NCBI GenBank assembly: GCA_907165065.1
Contig: OU015550.1
Span: forward strand, 3,064,001 to 3,128,000
Direction of reading: 5' to 3'
From: Caprimulgus europaeus
Taxonomy: Eukaryota; Chordata; Aves; Caprimulgiformes; Caprimulgidae
Length of the DNA: 64,000 nucleotides
Below, piece after piece: positions 1-14,200 of this stretch (the first letter of the stretch is position 1; each line of letters opens with the position of its first letter). A model generated the notes under the pieces. The model did not search any database and was not told the origin of the DNA. It worked only from the letters and a program-made list of their open reading frames with translations. Made by a program: the position numbers and the translations under genes.

Positions 1-2201
1 GCTGCAGGAGCAACGGAGGAAGATTTTTAACTGAGACTTGGATCTGACTTTGCTGCTCCAGTCCGGATCCCAAACACAACCTCAGCACAGGGTTTGCTAT
101 TTCCCACACTCCAGCCACCTCTACTGACAATATTGATGGAAATGAGAGTGTTTTAACCCAGGATCATCTCTCTGCATTGCAGAGACAAGAGTTATAACAG
201 TTGCAAACATGGCTGGAGGAGGACGATGCTCTGTTTGAGGAAAATCAATGCACTAAGTGACACCACGATTCCTTCTTCACCTTGTTTCATGGAAATTAGA
301 AACAGCAAAGACAAAATGCACAACTAAATCATCTCACTATTTATAAAGTTTTATGACAAAATTAATAAAACTACATACTTCAAGGTCACAGAAGTATGTA
401 AGTGAAAGATATAGGAAAAGGGATTGTGATGAGTTTTATCTGATCTGAAGCAATGATAGGGCATCTAGAGTTTTACAGGTGGAAAGTCTGAGAAGAAATG
501 TTAAAATATTCTGGCAAACAGGTTTGATGGGCTGCAGAAAAACAGTAGCTTTGCTGGGATATTGCTGCAACACTCCAGCTACTCTGGACAGTTTGTTTTA
601 GAGGCTGGGTGGCAGAAGTAGCTCTTTAGGCCTTATTCTATTGCAACCAAACTAAAACCTGGCCTTTGGTAAACCTCAGTTAAGACAAACTGCTTGAGCA
701 GGACCTTTCACCCCACAGAAAGTGTTCCTGGTCCCCAGGAAAAACATTCCTTAAGCTGTGAAATACAGACAGCCTCTAAAGGACACTTTACACAGCTCAA
801 TGTATGCTGAACCCCACTGTGCCTCACCAGCAGCCAACCAGCACCTCTGAGCCCACAGCTGGGAGAGAGAACACAGATATTTATCATCTTGGCTATAGTC
901 ACTCTGATGTACAACTCTAAATACAAAATTCCCATCCTGTCCTCACAGGGCTGGAAGGATTTTGTGAGCCTGAAAGAACCAAATCCTGGAATGTGGAGGG
1001 CTATGGAGAGGTTCTGCTCATTCCCAAAGGGCCAGACCCACGCTTACATAGTGAAAAAAGCCAGAAGAAAGAGCATCTTGCTACTGCATTATGTATTTGA
1101 AACAAAAGCAAGATTGTTGTGGGGATTGTGAGACCAGCCAGAAGTCAAATATGCAGCAGCTCCATTTCAGACTGACTGCTTAAAGAAAATTTTGTTGCTA
1201 TCCACCAGAGAAGAACAGAAACTGGAGACAAACATATTCTGAAAGGCAGGAGGGAACTGTAAGCCATCAGCTTGACTTTCTCAGAGGGTATGTTGAGAAC
1301 AACAGTAATTATAAAAGCCAGAAGATCAGTAGAACTTTCTGTCCCTAGGATACTGGCTGGAGTCCTTGCACCATCTTTCAGCTGCAAATTAGGTATTTTC
1401 TGTACGTGCAGAAAACCTCATCTTCCTCCTGCACACTGAGCAAAGATGAGTTGGGAAGATTTAAACCTCACAACACAGTGGTTATTGGGCTGTGTGAGCA
1501 GGGGCAATGAACCAGCCACCCTGGAGCTCATTTCACTGCCACCAGCTTGCAGAAGAGGGCAAGAAGTGTCTCAGACCACTCACACAAGCCAGCAGCTCTT
1601 ATCTCCACCTAAATAAAACTATAACAAGTCACTTCAGGTATTGGAAGCCACCAATAAAAACTCCACAATTCTCAGCAATAACTCTTTGTTTAAAACTATT
1701 CAAAGATGTAAAAACACTTCAAAACTTACCATATCCTATGGTAATGTATATACTATTAGTATAGTAGTACTAGTAACAGTAATACTAATCCCAAAAATGT
1801 ATAAACAGGCAGTTTCAACAAGGAACAAGACCCCCTACACACATCCACATGCTGTCAGTGGGTATTAATGAACACTGGGGTAACCAGGGTCCCCCCCTTT
1901 CCCATCAGGCTGAGCTGCAATGCTCTTCACCCAGCCCACTTCCCCCAGAATCCTGCTGGGAGGGAAGGACAGCTGCATTATATAAAATTAAATGAATCTA
2001 CCTAGGGAGGTATTGAATTAAGATTGCTGGTAACAATATTGAGCATTACACTGGGAATCCAAAGTCTGCTCCTTCTGTGCTAGAGCCTTCCTCTCCTTCT
2101 GGGAGCCAAAGCCAGTTAAAAAAGCTCTGCATGCAGGAGCCAGCACCTTGTCTGTGTACAGAACACAACCAGGAGGGACACACACAAGCTGGGTACGCTA
2201 C
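1..2201 (-). other. ANKS1A: ANKS1A intron 12 (partial)
   Basis: I looked on the minus strand for the first SAM-domain exon and found none. The sequence is AT-rich intron without recognised repeats, apart from short TAGTA-type low-complexity sequence near 1.75 kb. Confidence 0.75.
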
Positions 2202-2268
2202 CTGAGATCCTCTGCTGCTCCTGAGAAAAATCAATGCCTTCACCGATGGAACTCATGATTTTCTCAAT
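2202..2268 (-). CDS. ANKS1A: ANKS1A coding exon 12: segment before the first SAM domain
   Basis: This 67-nt exon encodes [20 protein letters not shown] followed by IS and ends one base into a glycine codon. It follows ...SEWDE of exon 11 directly, a junction well conserved in both ANKS1 paralogues. The acceptor is atttattttcag and the donor is CAG|gtagcg, which is not a strong match. The next exon should start the first SAM domain (GEWLESIGL-like) but is not present between here and position 1. Confidence 0.96.
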
Positions 2269-5200
2269 CTGAAAATAAATAAAAAACAAAGAGTACATGC
2301 TGCATTATTCATAAAGCCTGAGGAAAAGTTAAAGGCAGCCCTGGGATTTCACCTGCCACACGACTGCCAAAGAAATCCAGGAAAGGATGTTAAGATACCC
2401 CTGATGCAGAAAAGGTACCCTTAACACCTTGCCTGGAAAAGTCTTCAGAGGATGGATGACTGCAGAAGGGATGCAGAGAGGTTGGGACTCTGTAGAGCCT
2501 TCCCTTCCCCAACTCGCCAGTGCCTGAAAATCAACAGCTCCACCAAACCCATCCCCTCTGGAGCATGAAATGAAGGAGAAGGAAAGGAACCCCAAAGTCC
2601 TCAGCTCACCCTGTGCACACATGCAGCCCCACCTCCACCAGCAGCAAAGCCCGAGAGATGCAGTTCACTCTTTCACAGCATGAGGAAAGGACACGAGGCT
2701 TCACCTCAGGCTGGATTTGTGGAGTATTTTTGGTTTGTTTTCTTGAAACCACCAAATTTCCCAATCCTGTGCATGGAATTCTCTGCACCTCACTATTTCC
2801 ACTGAGAGCAGAAATGCTTAGAAAGAGTTTGAAAACAGATCAAGCTTGCAAAAGCAGCAACATCATGGGGGCAAACGCTTCAACTACCCAGGAGAGGGAG
2901 CTAAAGGCAACTCCATGCCCTGATTGAAGCATTCACAGTCCAGAGCTCAAAGCAAACCTCATGCAATTAAGAAAACAGCTAAAAACTACTGCCTGAGATG
3001 GTGTCTTTTCAAGTCCATTTCAGAGTTGCATATAAATGACTGCTTTTACCACCAAAAAAAATAAATTAATACAAGTTTTAATTTTCATCCAACCTACAGG
3101 AATACTTTAAAAAAAATGAGAATAGAAACTTTTCAAAACCAATCCTTGAGCAGAATTTTTAAGATGAGGCTTTCTAATGCAATGCTGCAGAGGGAAAACT
3201 GACAGTGACAATTAAGAGGTTAATTCTGTTAAGATGAAAGACCTGATAAATTGCACCTCAGTTAGTTAATTCAGAATTTTTAATGATCTAAAGCACTAAA
3301 ACCCCACTGTGTTCCATAGAGCAATGACACACTTAAGAGGCTCAGGTCTGGTTGCTTACCCCAGTCTTCAATCTATAGCCAAGCAGAAAATAAAAATGAA
3401 TAAAAATTAAAATAAAAATGAATAAAAATTAAAATAAAAATGAATAAAAATTAAAATAAAAATGAATAAAAATTAAAATAAAAATGAATAAAAATTAAAA
3501 TAAAAATGAATAAAAATTAAAATAAAAATGAATAAAAATTAAAATAAAAATGAATAAAAATTAAAATAAAAATGAATAAAAATGAAATAAAAATGAATTA
3601 AAATAAAATAAAATAAAAATAAATGCCCCCAGTGAGAGATCCCTGAACAGAAATCTCCCAAGAGTATATTCCTGCAAGGCACTTCAGACAGGCTGCTGCT
3701 GAAAGCAAAGCTGACACATCGACTGACAACAGAAAGTTCTGGGGAAATCAACTTTAAATCTTAGGTTTTTTGTTTTTCTGGTCTTTTAAGGATAGATTTG
3801 GGGAAAGAGTCCAAGTTTTCCTGGACCTCATCCCCCAGCTGCCTTTGCATTGCCTGCATCCCAGCACGATGCTTTGCTTGGTGTAGCTGCACCAGCACCT
3901 AAAACTGCCCATGCAGCGAGCAGGGCTCCTGGAAACGCTGCAGGGAGCCAGGAGCTCGACTTCCATTCAAAATCAATAGCAGCTTGAAGCTGAACTCCAC
4001 TAGGGAAGAGGTTTTTTTGATTAAACGAATGAAAAAAAATAGTTGTAAAAGGCTCCTGCCAAGTCTGATGTCCAATAAAGCTCCTCCTGTTTGTGGGGAG
4101 CAGACAGGCAGTGCACTTGTAGCATTAAATCTCACCAGGGAGATTTAATTCGTGTGATCTATAGAAGAGTTAGTAAAGGATGTGGATCCTCTGCCCCTAG
4201 AAAAGCATGAGAACGAGGACTTCTACTGGGCTTGAAATACAGTTAATGCTGGCTTCCTGTGAGCTTTAAGAGCAGCCTGGAAAAAAATAAATCAGAACTG
4301 AAAATTCAAATGTGTATGAAAAAATAATGATGTTCTAAAAAGAGATTTCAGTTAAAGAAAGGGTTTTGAAGTCGCTGGATGCTCAGGTGCTGCCTTGCAG
4401 GACGTGTGGCAAAAGAGATCATCACTCTTCTGCCCCTGGCCACCACCAGAACTCACACAGGACCTTTGCTAAAGCAGCTGGGAGATACCTGACCCCAATG
4501 CTGGGCTCTCTGCTGGGCTGCTGGAGCCCTGCAGGTCTCAGACCACAGCCAGATGCCATCAAACGCTGACACAAGGGTTACCAGAGTCACTAATGGTGGC
4601 AGGAGTGATCAGCTAGATCCCTTGTTTCATAGCAACATGAAAGCTTTTACTGACAGAAGACAAGTCATTCAGAACTTCAATAACAACTCTAAGCTATCCA
4701 TACAAGAAATGGGATTTTGTAAAAAAAATAGGTGGGGAGGAAGGGAAGAGAGGAGGCAGGAGAAAAGCGTGTTTGTTCAAGCAGCCCCAGCTCCCTCTGT
4801 CTCCCAGCAGCAGAGGCAAAGCGCTTTGCGGATCTTACGCTGTGCCGGGACCCAGCTCTCAAGTCGTGCAGGGACCGCTGCCGGCGCTGCTGGGAAAGGC
4901 AAAGAGTGTCAGAGCATGTTTCTGTGGCAGATTCAAACCCCACATTTGTAGCCCCTCTTTGGTCAGAGTTATGACTCTGAACACTATTTGGCAAGAGCCA
5001 GGTGAGCTCCCTCCCATCAGATGCTTGTTACAAAAATATCCCATTTATTTCCCAGCATGTTTGCATCAGCAGAGGCAGTGTTTCACCCCCACACACACAC
5101 TCCATGCTTGGATGCCCTCTTCCATCCTTTTCCACTTGCAGTTTTGCACTTTCACAAATGTAGGATGAAGGGTAAGAGAAAGTTTTCACTTGATTTTAAG

Positions 5201-8200
5201 ACAGGTCAGCTCCTCTGCTGTGTTTCTTACTGGGAAGAAGCAATGTCTACTGCAGTACTACAACCCTGGGGTGGATAAAAGGATAGAAGGACTTTCCCCA
5301 TCTTTTCACCTGCTTTAAATGTAGAGAAGAGTTTTCAAAAAACAACTTCTCCCACATGCAAGGGGGTAACAGGTGCTCAAAAGCTGCAGAGAAGAGGACA
5401 CAACGTGAATCCAGATCACAGCCTGCTCTGCTCTCAGCCTGGCTGAGTTCCTCTGCCCAGGGCAGCTCGCCATGCTCTGACACCATGAAAAATGTGCTTC
5501 CTTCCCTGCATCCCTTTTCCATAGCTGGATTCAAACTGCAAATTAACTCCAGAGTGCCAGGCCAAGTTCACTTGTTTCCACCACACTGCCTTCTCCCCCT
5601 CAATACAAGAGGGATTTGATGCATTTCAGGTTCAGATCCCAGCGCTGACAACCCAAGCACAGCAGTGAGGACTTGCAGGTGCTCCTTCAGCACTAAAACA
5701 CCCATGAATTTTCCTCAAAAGCAAGGAATTACCTTGTGCTGTACAAAACTGGTCAGTAATGAAATAATGCCATGGCAAAGGATTACCTTTCACAACCCCA
5801 TCCTTTGCTAAACATCGCTGTGACCCGGAGGCAGTCACGGTTATGCACAGGCAAAACTCGATTATAATTAATGCAAAGGGAAATCCTACTTCACTCCCTC
5901 AGCTCTCCACGAAAAGAAAACACTCTCCCCAGTCACACACCAACTCAAACACTGGTTTACTGCTGATCATCTTGATTTAACTGTTAAGAGGTTGCAAAGA
6001 TAAGAATATAGGGGAAGGATACAAGCCTAAAGAGGGAATGAATGATTTAAAGCATCCCTGTCCTCCACAACCCTAGTGCCATAGGGTGCAGCTGAGGACC
6101 AAGATGGGGCTGGAAGAGAATATACCTTGAAAACAGCCTACACTACAGTGTTTTAGGCTGTTCTTTCCCAGTAGTTAATTATTAAAATACAAAAATATCA
6201 TGTTTAAATATAGAGCTGCAGTTCAGACTTAGTTGTAAGCCTGAACACTCCGTTCCGACTTGTTTTGGCTTAACCTGGTTTTTTTCCACTGAAGCACCAA
6301 GCATCCATCTCTGAACAGGTTCTGGGGTGGCTCTGGGGTGGGTTTTTTTAATTATTATTTTTTTTTACAGTCACAGAAATTGCAAAATGCTTTTAACTCC
6401 TTAATTAATACAATCATATCTGTTATTTGTAATCTAGAGGGGTAGCTGGCTCCATGCTATAAAGGTATTTTGGCCAATAAGCCCTGAAACCCTATCAAGA
6501 AAGGAAACAAATATTATAGAGGTGAAATATTTTGGGAGAAGGAAAGGCTGCAAGGATGGGAGTGTCCTTTATTAAACCCCAAAACAAGGGATGGGGTGGG
6601 AAGGAGTTGCAGAGCAGGATTGAAGCACACTGATTTATTTTCACATTTGCCTATGTTTAGCCAAAAAATAAAAATATTCTGAAAAAAAGGAGCTGGGTGT
6701 GGCTGAGAGTCATCCCAGGGCTGGGGAAGTGGTGAGCTCTTCCACGCAGGCAGGCAGGCAGCCACGAAAACATAGCAACTGGCAATTTACTCCAAAACAC
6801 AACTTTATCTTAAAACAAACTATCCCGAGTGACTGAGTTCTGATTAACAGAGAAAAAGGTATTTGTTTGTAAAAGTAAAAGCCAAGCCAGCCTGGAGGAC
6901 ACGCTTAGAAGCTGGGGTTTGTTCTGCTGGCAAGACAGAGGACTTTGCACTAGAGTCCTGCAGAGTAATTCTCTACCTCACAGAGCTCATGGCAGAAGCA
7001 TCTAATGGCTTTTGACATCAGCAGGAGTCAATATCTCCTCTCCTCTGATACCACCCTGCATGATCAAGAGGACACCCAGAGATGGACAGGTCCCACATCT
7101 TCTGTGAAGACAGAGGTTCCAGGCTATCCTGGTTTGCTAGAATAGAGCTAATTTTCTTCTCAGTACCTAGAACAGCTGTGTTTTGCTCTCAGTATGGGAT
7201 TTGGGATGAAAAGAACGTTGATAACATTAATGTTTTCAATTGTTGCTGGAAGATGAAGGACTTTCCAACCTCCCCGTGTTTTGCTGGTCTGCAGGTGCAA
7301 AGGACTCGGGGGGAGCGTAGTAATTAGCAAACCCAAACGGGCATCTGGATGTGCCAGTGGGATATTGCATCTCACACCACGTCATATTCAATATATTAAT
7401 GAGGGCTGACTGGAAAGCTCTGGGATTCTCCTGGGGATCACTCAGGCTCTCTCCTCCAGGATTGTGGTTTCAGGATTGTCTCTGTTCTGGGATCACTGTC
7501 CAGAAACAGGCTGGACATTGGACAGTGAGTGGTGAGCAACTGCACTGTGCATCACTCATTTGAATATTCCATTATTACTATTATGATTATTATTTTGTTT
7601 CAATTATTAAATTGTTTTTATCTCAACCTATGAGTTGAGATAAAACTTTTACCCTGCTCACTCTCTCCCCCATCCTACTGGGGAAGGGCGAGCGAGCGGC
7701 TGCGTGGTGCTCAGCTGCCAGTTGGGCTAAACCCACCACACAGGTACAGGGCATCGAAACTACCAGGGACCCTCCTCAGAGCACACACAGCCCCACAGCC
7801 AGCCCCAGTGCACTTCATCCCCACTCCCTGATGGACATGAAGCCATGGTGTCCATATTCATCTCTCCAGTTTTTCCCTCAGAAAAACCAAGAGCCAACGC
7901 TGAAGGTTGGAGCCAGCGAGTCCATGGAGAGAGACAGAGGATGATTAAACAAGTCCAAGGGTCCTTTATCACCCAAATAAAAGCCAGCTTCACGCAACAG
8001 GAGCTGTCTGCAGCAACTCATCTGCATGCAGAGAAAGGAAGCTTCATTCAGAAAACACAAAATTGAGCAGCACTCCGTTAGCATGACACTCACCAAAGTT
8101 CAGGGGCATCTTTATGCTACTGGAGCTTTCTGGATGGGGCTTCATAAAACCTCACCTACAACTGCAAAGTCTTAACATGAACCAGCAATATAAATATAGA

Positions 8201-11200
8201 AGTTTTGTTCTCAATCTCTGCATGCAGCATCAGTGATTCCCAAGGACACAGTAAGGTTATCATGAGAGAAGGAAAAATAAATATATACACAGGCATGGCA
8301 GCATTCAGATGACCAGATACTGCCAAGAGCTACAACTATCCTAGCCCAGACAGTTTACAAGCAGGGTTTCCCCCTCTTTCCATCCCATCCAAGAACAAGA
8401 GGTGCTCAGAGCACCCAGCTGCTTCAGACAATGATCTGCATTGCTGTTCTGCAGCTCTACAGCCATAAAACCCTGCAACCCTGACCAAACTCCAGACTCT
8501 GAGCCTCCAAAACCAGCTCTGCTCAGAGTAAAAGCATGTTTCCTTGCTTTGAAATCAAGGTGTCCAACCAGGAGGGGAGGTTTGCCTATGTTAAGTAGGA
8601 GGTTGGAAGCATACCTGACACCAGGCTGTGTCAGCCAACCTTTCCATGAAGCAGGCTCTTTCCAGCTCCTCCCTCATGCACACACAAACACACACTCCTT
8701 TGCAAGGAGCTTATTTCTGAGAAGCCAAATATTACCATAAAAAGCCAGCTATGCCTTTGTATACAAAGGAGAGCTCCTTCAGTACTTTTATCCTGGAAAA
8801 ACAGCTTTTGGAGTTAACTCAGGGGCACCAAAGAAACTCTCCAATGAAGTGTTTTCTCCTTAAATCACCGTAACAGCTTCAAACTTGTTAAATCAGGTAT
8901 GAACAGAACGAGATGTAACAGATCACCTAATTCTGCTGCTCTTCACAGGCTCCTCACTGCTGCACCAGCCCCTGGTATCTGGGCAGCTTGAACAGGGAAC
9001 TATTTGTTATCACCCAGGGATGATTTAGGGTTGAAGGTGGATCTGTGCACATACGCACACACACATAAATACATGTTGCCCCTGGGAACCAAACCAGTAA
9101 AAAAATGACTTTTTTTTCCCCCTTTGAGGTGCTTTTTGTGGTTCAACTGTTCACCCAAAGATGACAGCAGCATCCTCACCCCACAACACGGGGGAACTGT
9201 CATCTTGAGCCATCACAAAGAGCATCAAGGGACAATGTAACAGGATTTCTCCTCAAAACCTCTCCTGCTTGGTGCTTCCTGGGCTTACCTTCCCTTTATG
9301 ATACAATTTCAGGTACCACACACCATTGTCCAACTCTTTGGGAGCTCTGCATGTAGTAAAGGAAAAACCCTGTGTGGGGTCAATGCCTTCTGCTTCCTCT
9401 GTGGTCCCTTCCCAAATGGGCAGCTTAAAAAAAACCACCAGTGCAGAAGCCTGATCACAAGGAAGATAAGCTACAGCACATCTGCACATGTGTCAAAGAA
9501 AGGGAAACACTGAGCAAGAAAGCTATTCAGATAAGTCTATAATTAAATAAAAACACAGAAACAAATAGCACACTATCTACCATATGTGTGGTATTAGTGC
9601 ATTATAATGACACCCTGCAGCATAAGCATAATTAAGAATATATCAGGATTCCTATTATAAATCCTTATTATTAAGGGGTTCATAACCTATTGTACAAACT
9701 TGCCTGGGGCTAGAGCTCAGCAGACAAGATAGCAGTTCCAGCAGCATATTTTATTCTTGAAAGCTACTTACAAAGTTGGGTTGAAAGGTTATTTTAAATT
9801 TCTGCAATTCCAAGTAAGTGTCAAGGGTTAAGACTTCATTATCTCTCAGCTTCTACAACTAAGGGACAGGGTAGGTTTGGTTTAAAATTATTACAAAACA
9901 CAGACAAGATGCTTCAATAGTTTAAAAAACCCTTTTGAGTACAACAAACATCCTCAATGACAACGGGACCAGCCTCATTACAGCCTCGTGGGTTAGCTCT
10001 AAAAAGCAAGGGAGAAAAATAAGGGGGCATGAGGTCAATGGAAGATGCTGGGGAAGCACAGAACATCTTCATCTCATGCTTCCCTTTCATACTAATACCA
10101 CAGCAACAAACCCCAAACACAGCAAAGACAAGATCAATCATGAGCTGTATGGTTGTCTGAAAAAAGATGATCCCTCCTGCACACAAAGCTTGACTCCCAA
10201 CCTCTGAAATCATGGTTGAAAGTTTGTGTCAGACAGTTACGAGGTGACATGAGATGCTCTTAGCTGTTTCCAACTGTTTTATGGATTTTCTAGCAAAAAA
10301 AAAAAAAGAACAAGTTATTTTGGGGTTGCTGGGAGGAAAAGGAAAGCAGAGCTATTTAACCAAGATTTAGGATTTTCTTTTTTAATTGCTGGCTTATGAA
10401 ATCATCTCTCAAGAGATGCAGGATATGGTCTGGAGGGGATGAAAGGTCAGCACAAGCAAATGACTCAAGCAGCAATTACACAACAGAGCTGAATGCCATC
10501 ACCCTGCACAAGAGTGATGGACTGAACTCAAAACCAGCTTTAACCAGCCTTTTTGAGCATCTCAAAATTAATACCCAATTTACACCATGAGTCCCATAAA
10601 TGGCAATAAAGCCCCTCAGCTGACACTTCTACATTATCCAGGCTCCTCGGCGCAGCCGTCATCGCACTTTCCCTGCTTCTCACTTCAAGTTTAGGAAACA
10701 CATGGTGAAAAGACACCTCAGACAGCCTTCCCCAGCAGCCACACCGAAATGAAGTCCACTTCACTTGACATGCTGCTTCACATTTATTAGCTGCATCTCT
10801 AAGCACTTGCTGTTCTTCCAGCCCACAGCCCAGGAAAGCGTGGCAGGGCGAGCGCCCAGGGTGAACTCGCTGCAGCTTCCAAGCATTTTGCAGATTCCCA
10901 ATAACTGAGGTTGGATGTGACAATAGCACAGATAACAATAGATGGGCCAAAGCCAACAGAAAAGCAAGGAGCTGTTCTAAAAACCAACATGACACAGGCT
11001 CAAAACACCACTGTGATGAGGGTGCTCGCAGGCAGCGGGCAAGCCAAGAAGATGCTGTATGAAGACGTTCATCTGGGAGACAACAGAGCAGATGCTGCTT
11101 TAACAAACAATTCTGTTCTCCCTGTTTATCCTGCTGATGTAAGACAAGTGATCTAAGGCATCTCCTCCAAAAAAATCTTTGGTTAGTGGATCCTTGATTT

Positions 11201-14200
11201 ACTGACTGATATTGCATCCCTGAAGCAGCAAGGCTGCTCTGACCCAGCCAGGATATGAGGAGCAGAGGGATGGCTGGATCGCAGAATCCACCAGCATCAA
11301 AGGGATGGGAGTTGCAAATATTAAAACCAAGAGAAGGAGCTGGGATAAAACCTGCTGGCTCCTTAGCACAAGTGTAGTCCTGGGCCATGAATCTCATTTC
11401 TAATTGGTGATAGCACATAAAGCATTTCTGCTTTAGTTTATGATGCTTCAGCTTATGTTCTCAACATCACCATCCCACAGAGCAGAAGCCCCATATTTCA
11501 TCACTCACTATATTCTGTGTATACAAAAGATACCAGCTTGTGTTATGAACTCAGCATAACAAATACCAAAGGCCTGGAAAATATAATGCTCAATTTATTA
11601 ATCCAAACCTAAAGTACCAAAGCAAGCCAGTTGTTTGAGGCACATTTCCACACTTGAATTTCAGAGTTCCCAGGCTAAATCCTCCTGCAGCAGCGTGTGC
11701 TTTCCACACACAACGTGGGGACTCATTGGATTTGTTATTTATTTCAAGATATTCTGCAACTGTTTATTAATGATAAAGGCACACACATTTTCTGGATTCT
11801 ATGGTCTCCAAGAAACTAATTTGGATCAGGAACTGTTGCTTCATACCACTCTCCAGTCTGTTTTTATACAAATCCCAGAATTACAAATCTAAACACATAC
11901 CGAAAAGGAAAGGAACTAAGGGCATGAATTTGTATTTCACAACCAGCCTGTGGTGGATCTGCAGATTCAGAGCCCTCCAATATCAATGTTTTTTGATAAA
12001 TATCCAGTAAAACTGGATGTTAACATGACAAGAAAGATGGCCAAATGTGATAATGCATCTGCTCACAACAGCAACGTGGCTGGACGCCAGATATTTTAAA
12101 CCCACAATAAAAAAAACCAGGCAAAAACCTCTTCAGAATATCAAATCAATCAACTGTCTTCACAGTTACATTTTCATACTCTTGCATCCTAACACATAAG
12201 ATTTGTTAGGCTCTTGGTGCAAAGGTTGTCTCCCATGTGCAGAATCCATCCCAGAGTGGTGAAGTCCACTTGGAGACTTTGAATAGAGCTACAGAAATAT
12301 TTATTTATTTATAATAAAAACTTCTAAAGTGCTGGAAGATGCTACGTAAAGGGAAGAGAACATAATGAAAGACTGAATTTAGCAAGGACACTGAGGCTGG
12401 ACATTTCTGTTCCTGAAAAAGACTCCTGAAAACAGTAATGATCACAAGACGGTTACATAACCAAAATATCCGTCAGAGCATGAATAAATAAATCAAAAAC
12501 TTCCGATTCAGAGAAATACTGAGAAATACAAATACACTTGAAAAGTTCACAGGAACACACAGCAGCAGTCTGTTGTATTATTCTAGTGCACTGGATGCAC
12601 ACAAAGCTAATTTAGATCCACGTTCAGCCTGTAATTGGTGACCTATAAATAGGAGGAGAAAGAAGTCATTGTGCATTGAGATCTGCATCGAGGGCATTTG
12701 CACAAATCCTTCTGAATGCGTGGCTGGAAGGTTTCCTCCACTCACAGGGTAGCTGATAAGCTGTTACATCTCATTTTATTTTGCAAACCTGCCTTAGGGA
12801 GAGTCACCCTGGATACCTGTCTAGTTCCAGATGAATTGATACGATTCAAAGAGCTGGCAAATAGAAAGTTATTTCTATGTCTAAACCTTGCTGCTAAATA
12901 CAGGAATAAAGTATGCTTGGTCTTTATATTTTCCTTTCAGACCAGAACACCAACCAATTTCACCTACAAAACTGATCAATTTTCTCAATTTGGCTTAATT
13001 CAGTATCAGTTTATCATTTCAACAGGTTGATCATTTGCAATAGATACAAAGCCAACCTCTAAAGTGGAAACACAAAAGCTTTCACTTCAAAAAGGTAATG
13101 AGAAAAGAGGAAATCTCCCAACTGGGGGCAAAGGGAAAAGAGATTTGACACGAGGGATGATGTAAGAATTCCTGACCTTCGCACAGGAAAAACAAGAGGA
13201 AACGTTGGGATCTGGAGATAACAGAATAATCAGCCCAATCATTAAGTTGATTAAGATCCTGATGGACATGCTTGTTTAGAATAGCAGAAATCAGAACAAA
13301 AATACTGACCACATCACTGCTTTTCCCCTGAACAACAACAACAAAAGACATTTCAAACAGGCAAAAGGAAAACTGGAATGAGAACTTCGAAACAAGGGCC
13401 AGCTCCAGGCACGGGACCTCGGCTGAAGAGCACACCGAGCACACCTCGCTCTGAAAAAACAGGCTCTGGTGGTCCCACAAGCCAAACTCAGGGCAAATGA
13501 AGATTTAAAAGCCTGAACCAAAAGAATAAAGTAAACATTTTCAGGAGGCACAGCCTGCTAGCAAGGAAGGAAGGAGCCTTGTGACCTGCACAGCAGGGAT
13601 GTCCTTGGACCAGGCGAGCCAGAGATGCGATGGCCAGCCTGCATGCTGCAGGTGGTATGACTGTGGAGAGGTTGAATATATTGTTTTCTCACTGCCTTCC
13701 TCACTTGAAACACCAGTATTTTGATCTCCAGTGTGGGCCATACAGGAGCCATTACCTGCAGGTAAGCTGCATGAGCGTGTCAGAACAAAAACCAGGGAGC
13801 TTTTAGAAGATGCAATTTCACCAGGCACAAAAATAGCAGCTCTCCCTCTGAATAACAAGGGAAATATTTGCATTTTCTTTTAACACCAGCTCCAAGCTCT
13901 GAATTTCAACTTCTGGGTCTTGTTTTAAGGCAGTGGCAGGTTTTGCATCAAAAGCTTTCCTGAAAGTTTCACATTTCAATGCAAATGTTCTTAATCCTCA
14001 ACTGTAAGCATGTAATTAAAGGCACTAATTCCACCAGGACCTCAAGCACCCAAGCAGTCCTGACAAGGTTAATGGAGCTCAAGTATTTAAAGCCACCCCA
14101 CAGCAGCCACAACCTCTAGCAACTTGCTCCTCAGCTCTTCAAAAACCTGTGATGGGAGGCACAACAGATGTGGCATTCATCACTAGGTGACATTAAGATC

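Noticed and set aside
1-2201. Search for the first SAM-domain exon
   Set aside because: No GEWLESIGL-like or related coding was found on the minus strand. It must lie beyond the low end.
7624-7650. Small palindrome ATCTCAAC...GTTGAGAT
   Set aside because: It lies inside the ERV LTR at the usual 'tctcaacc' site and arose by mutation of that sequence. Not an independent element.
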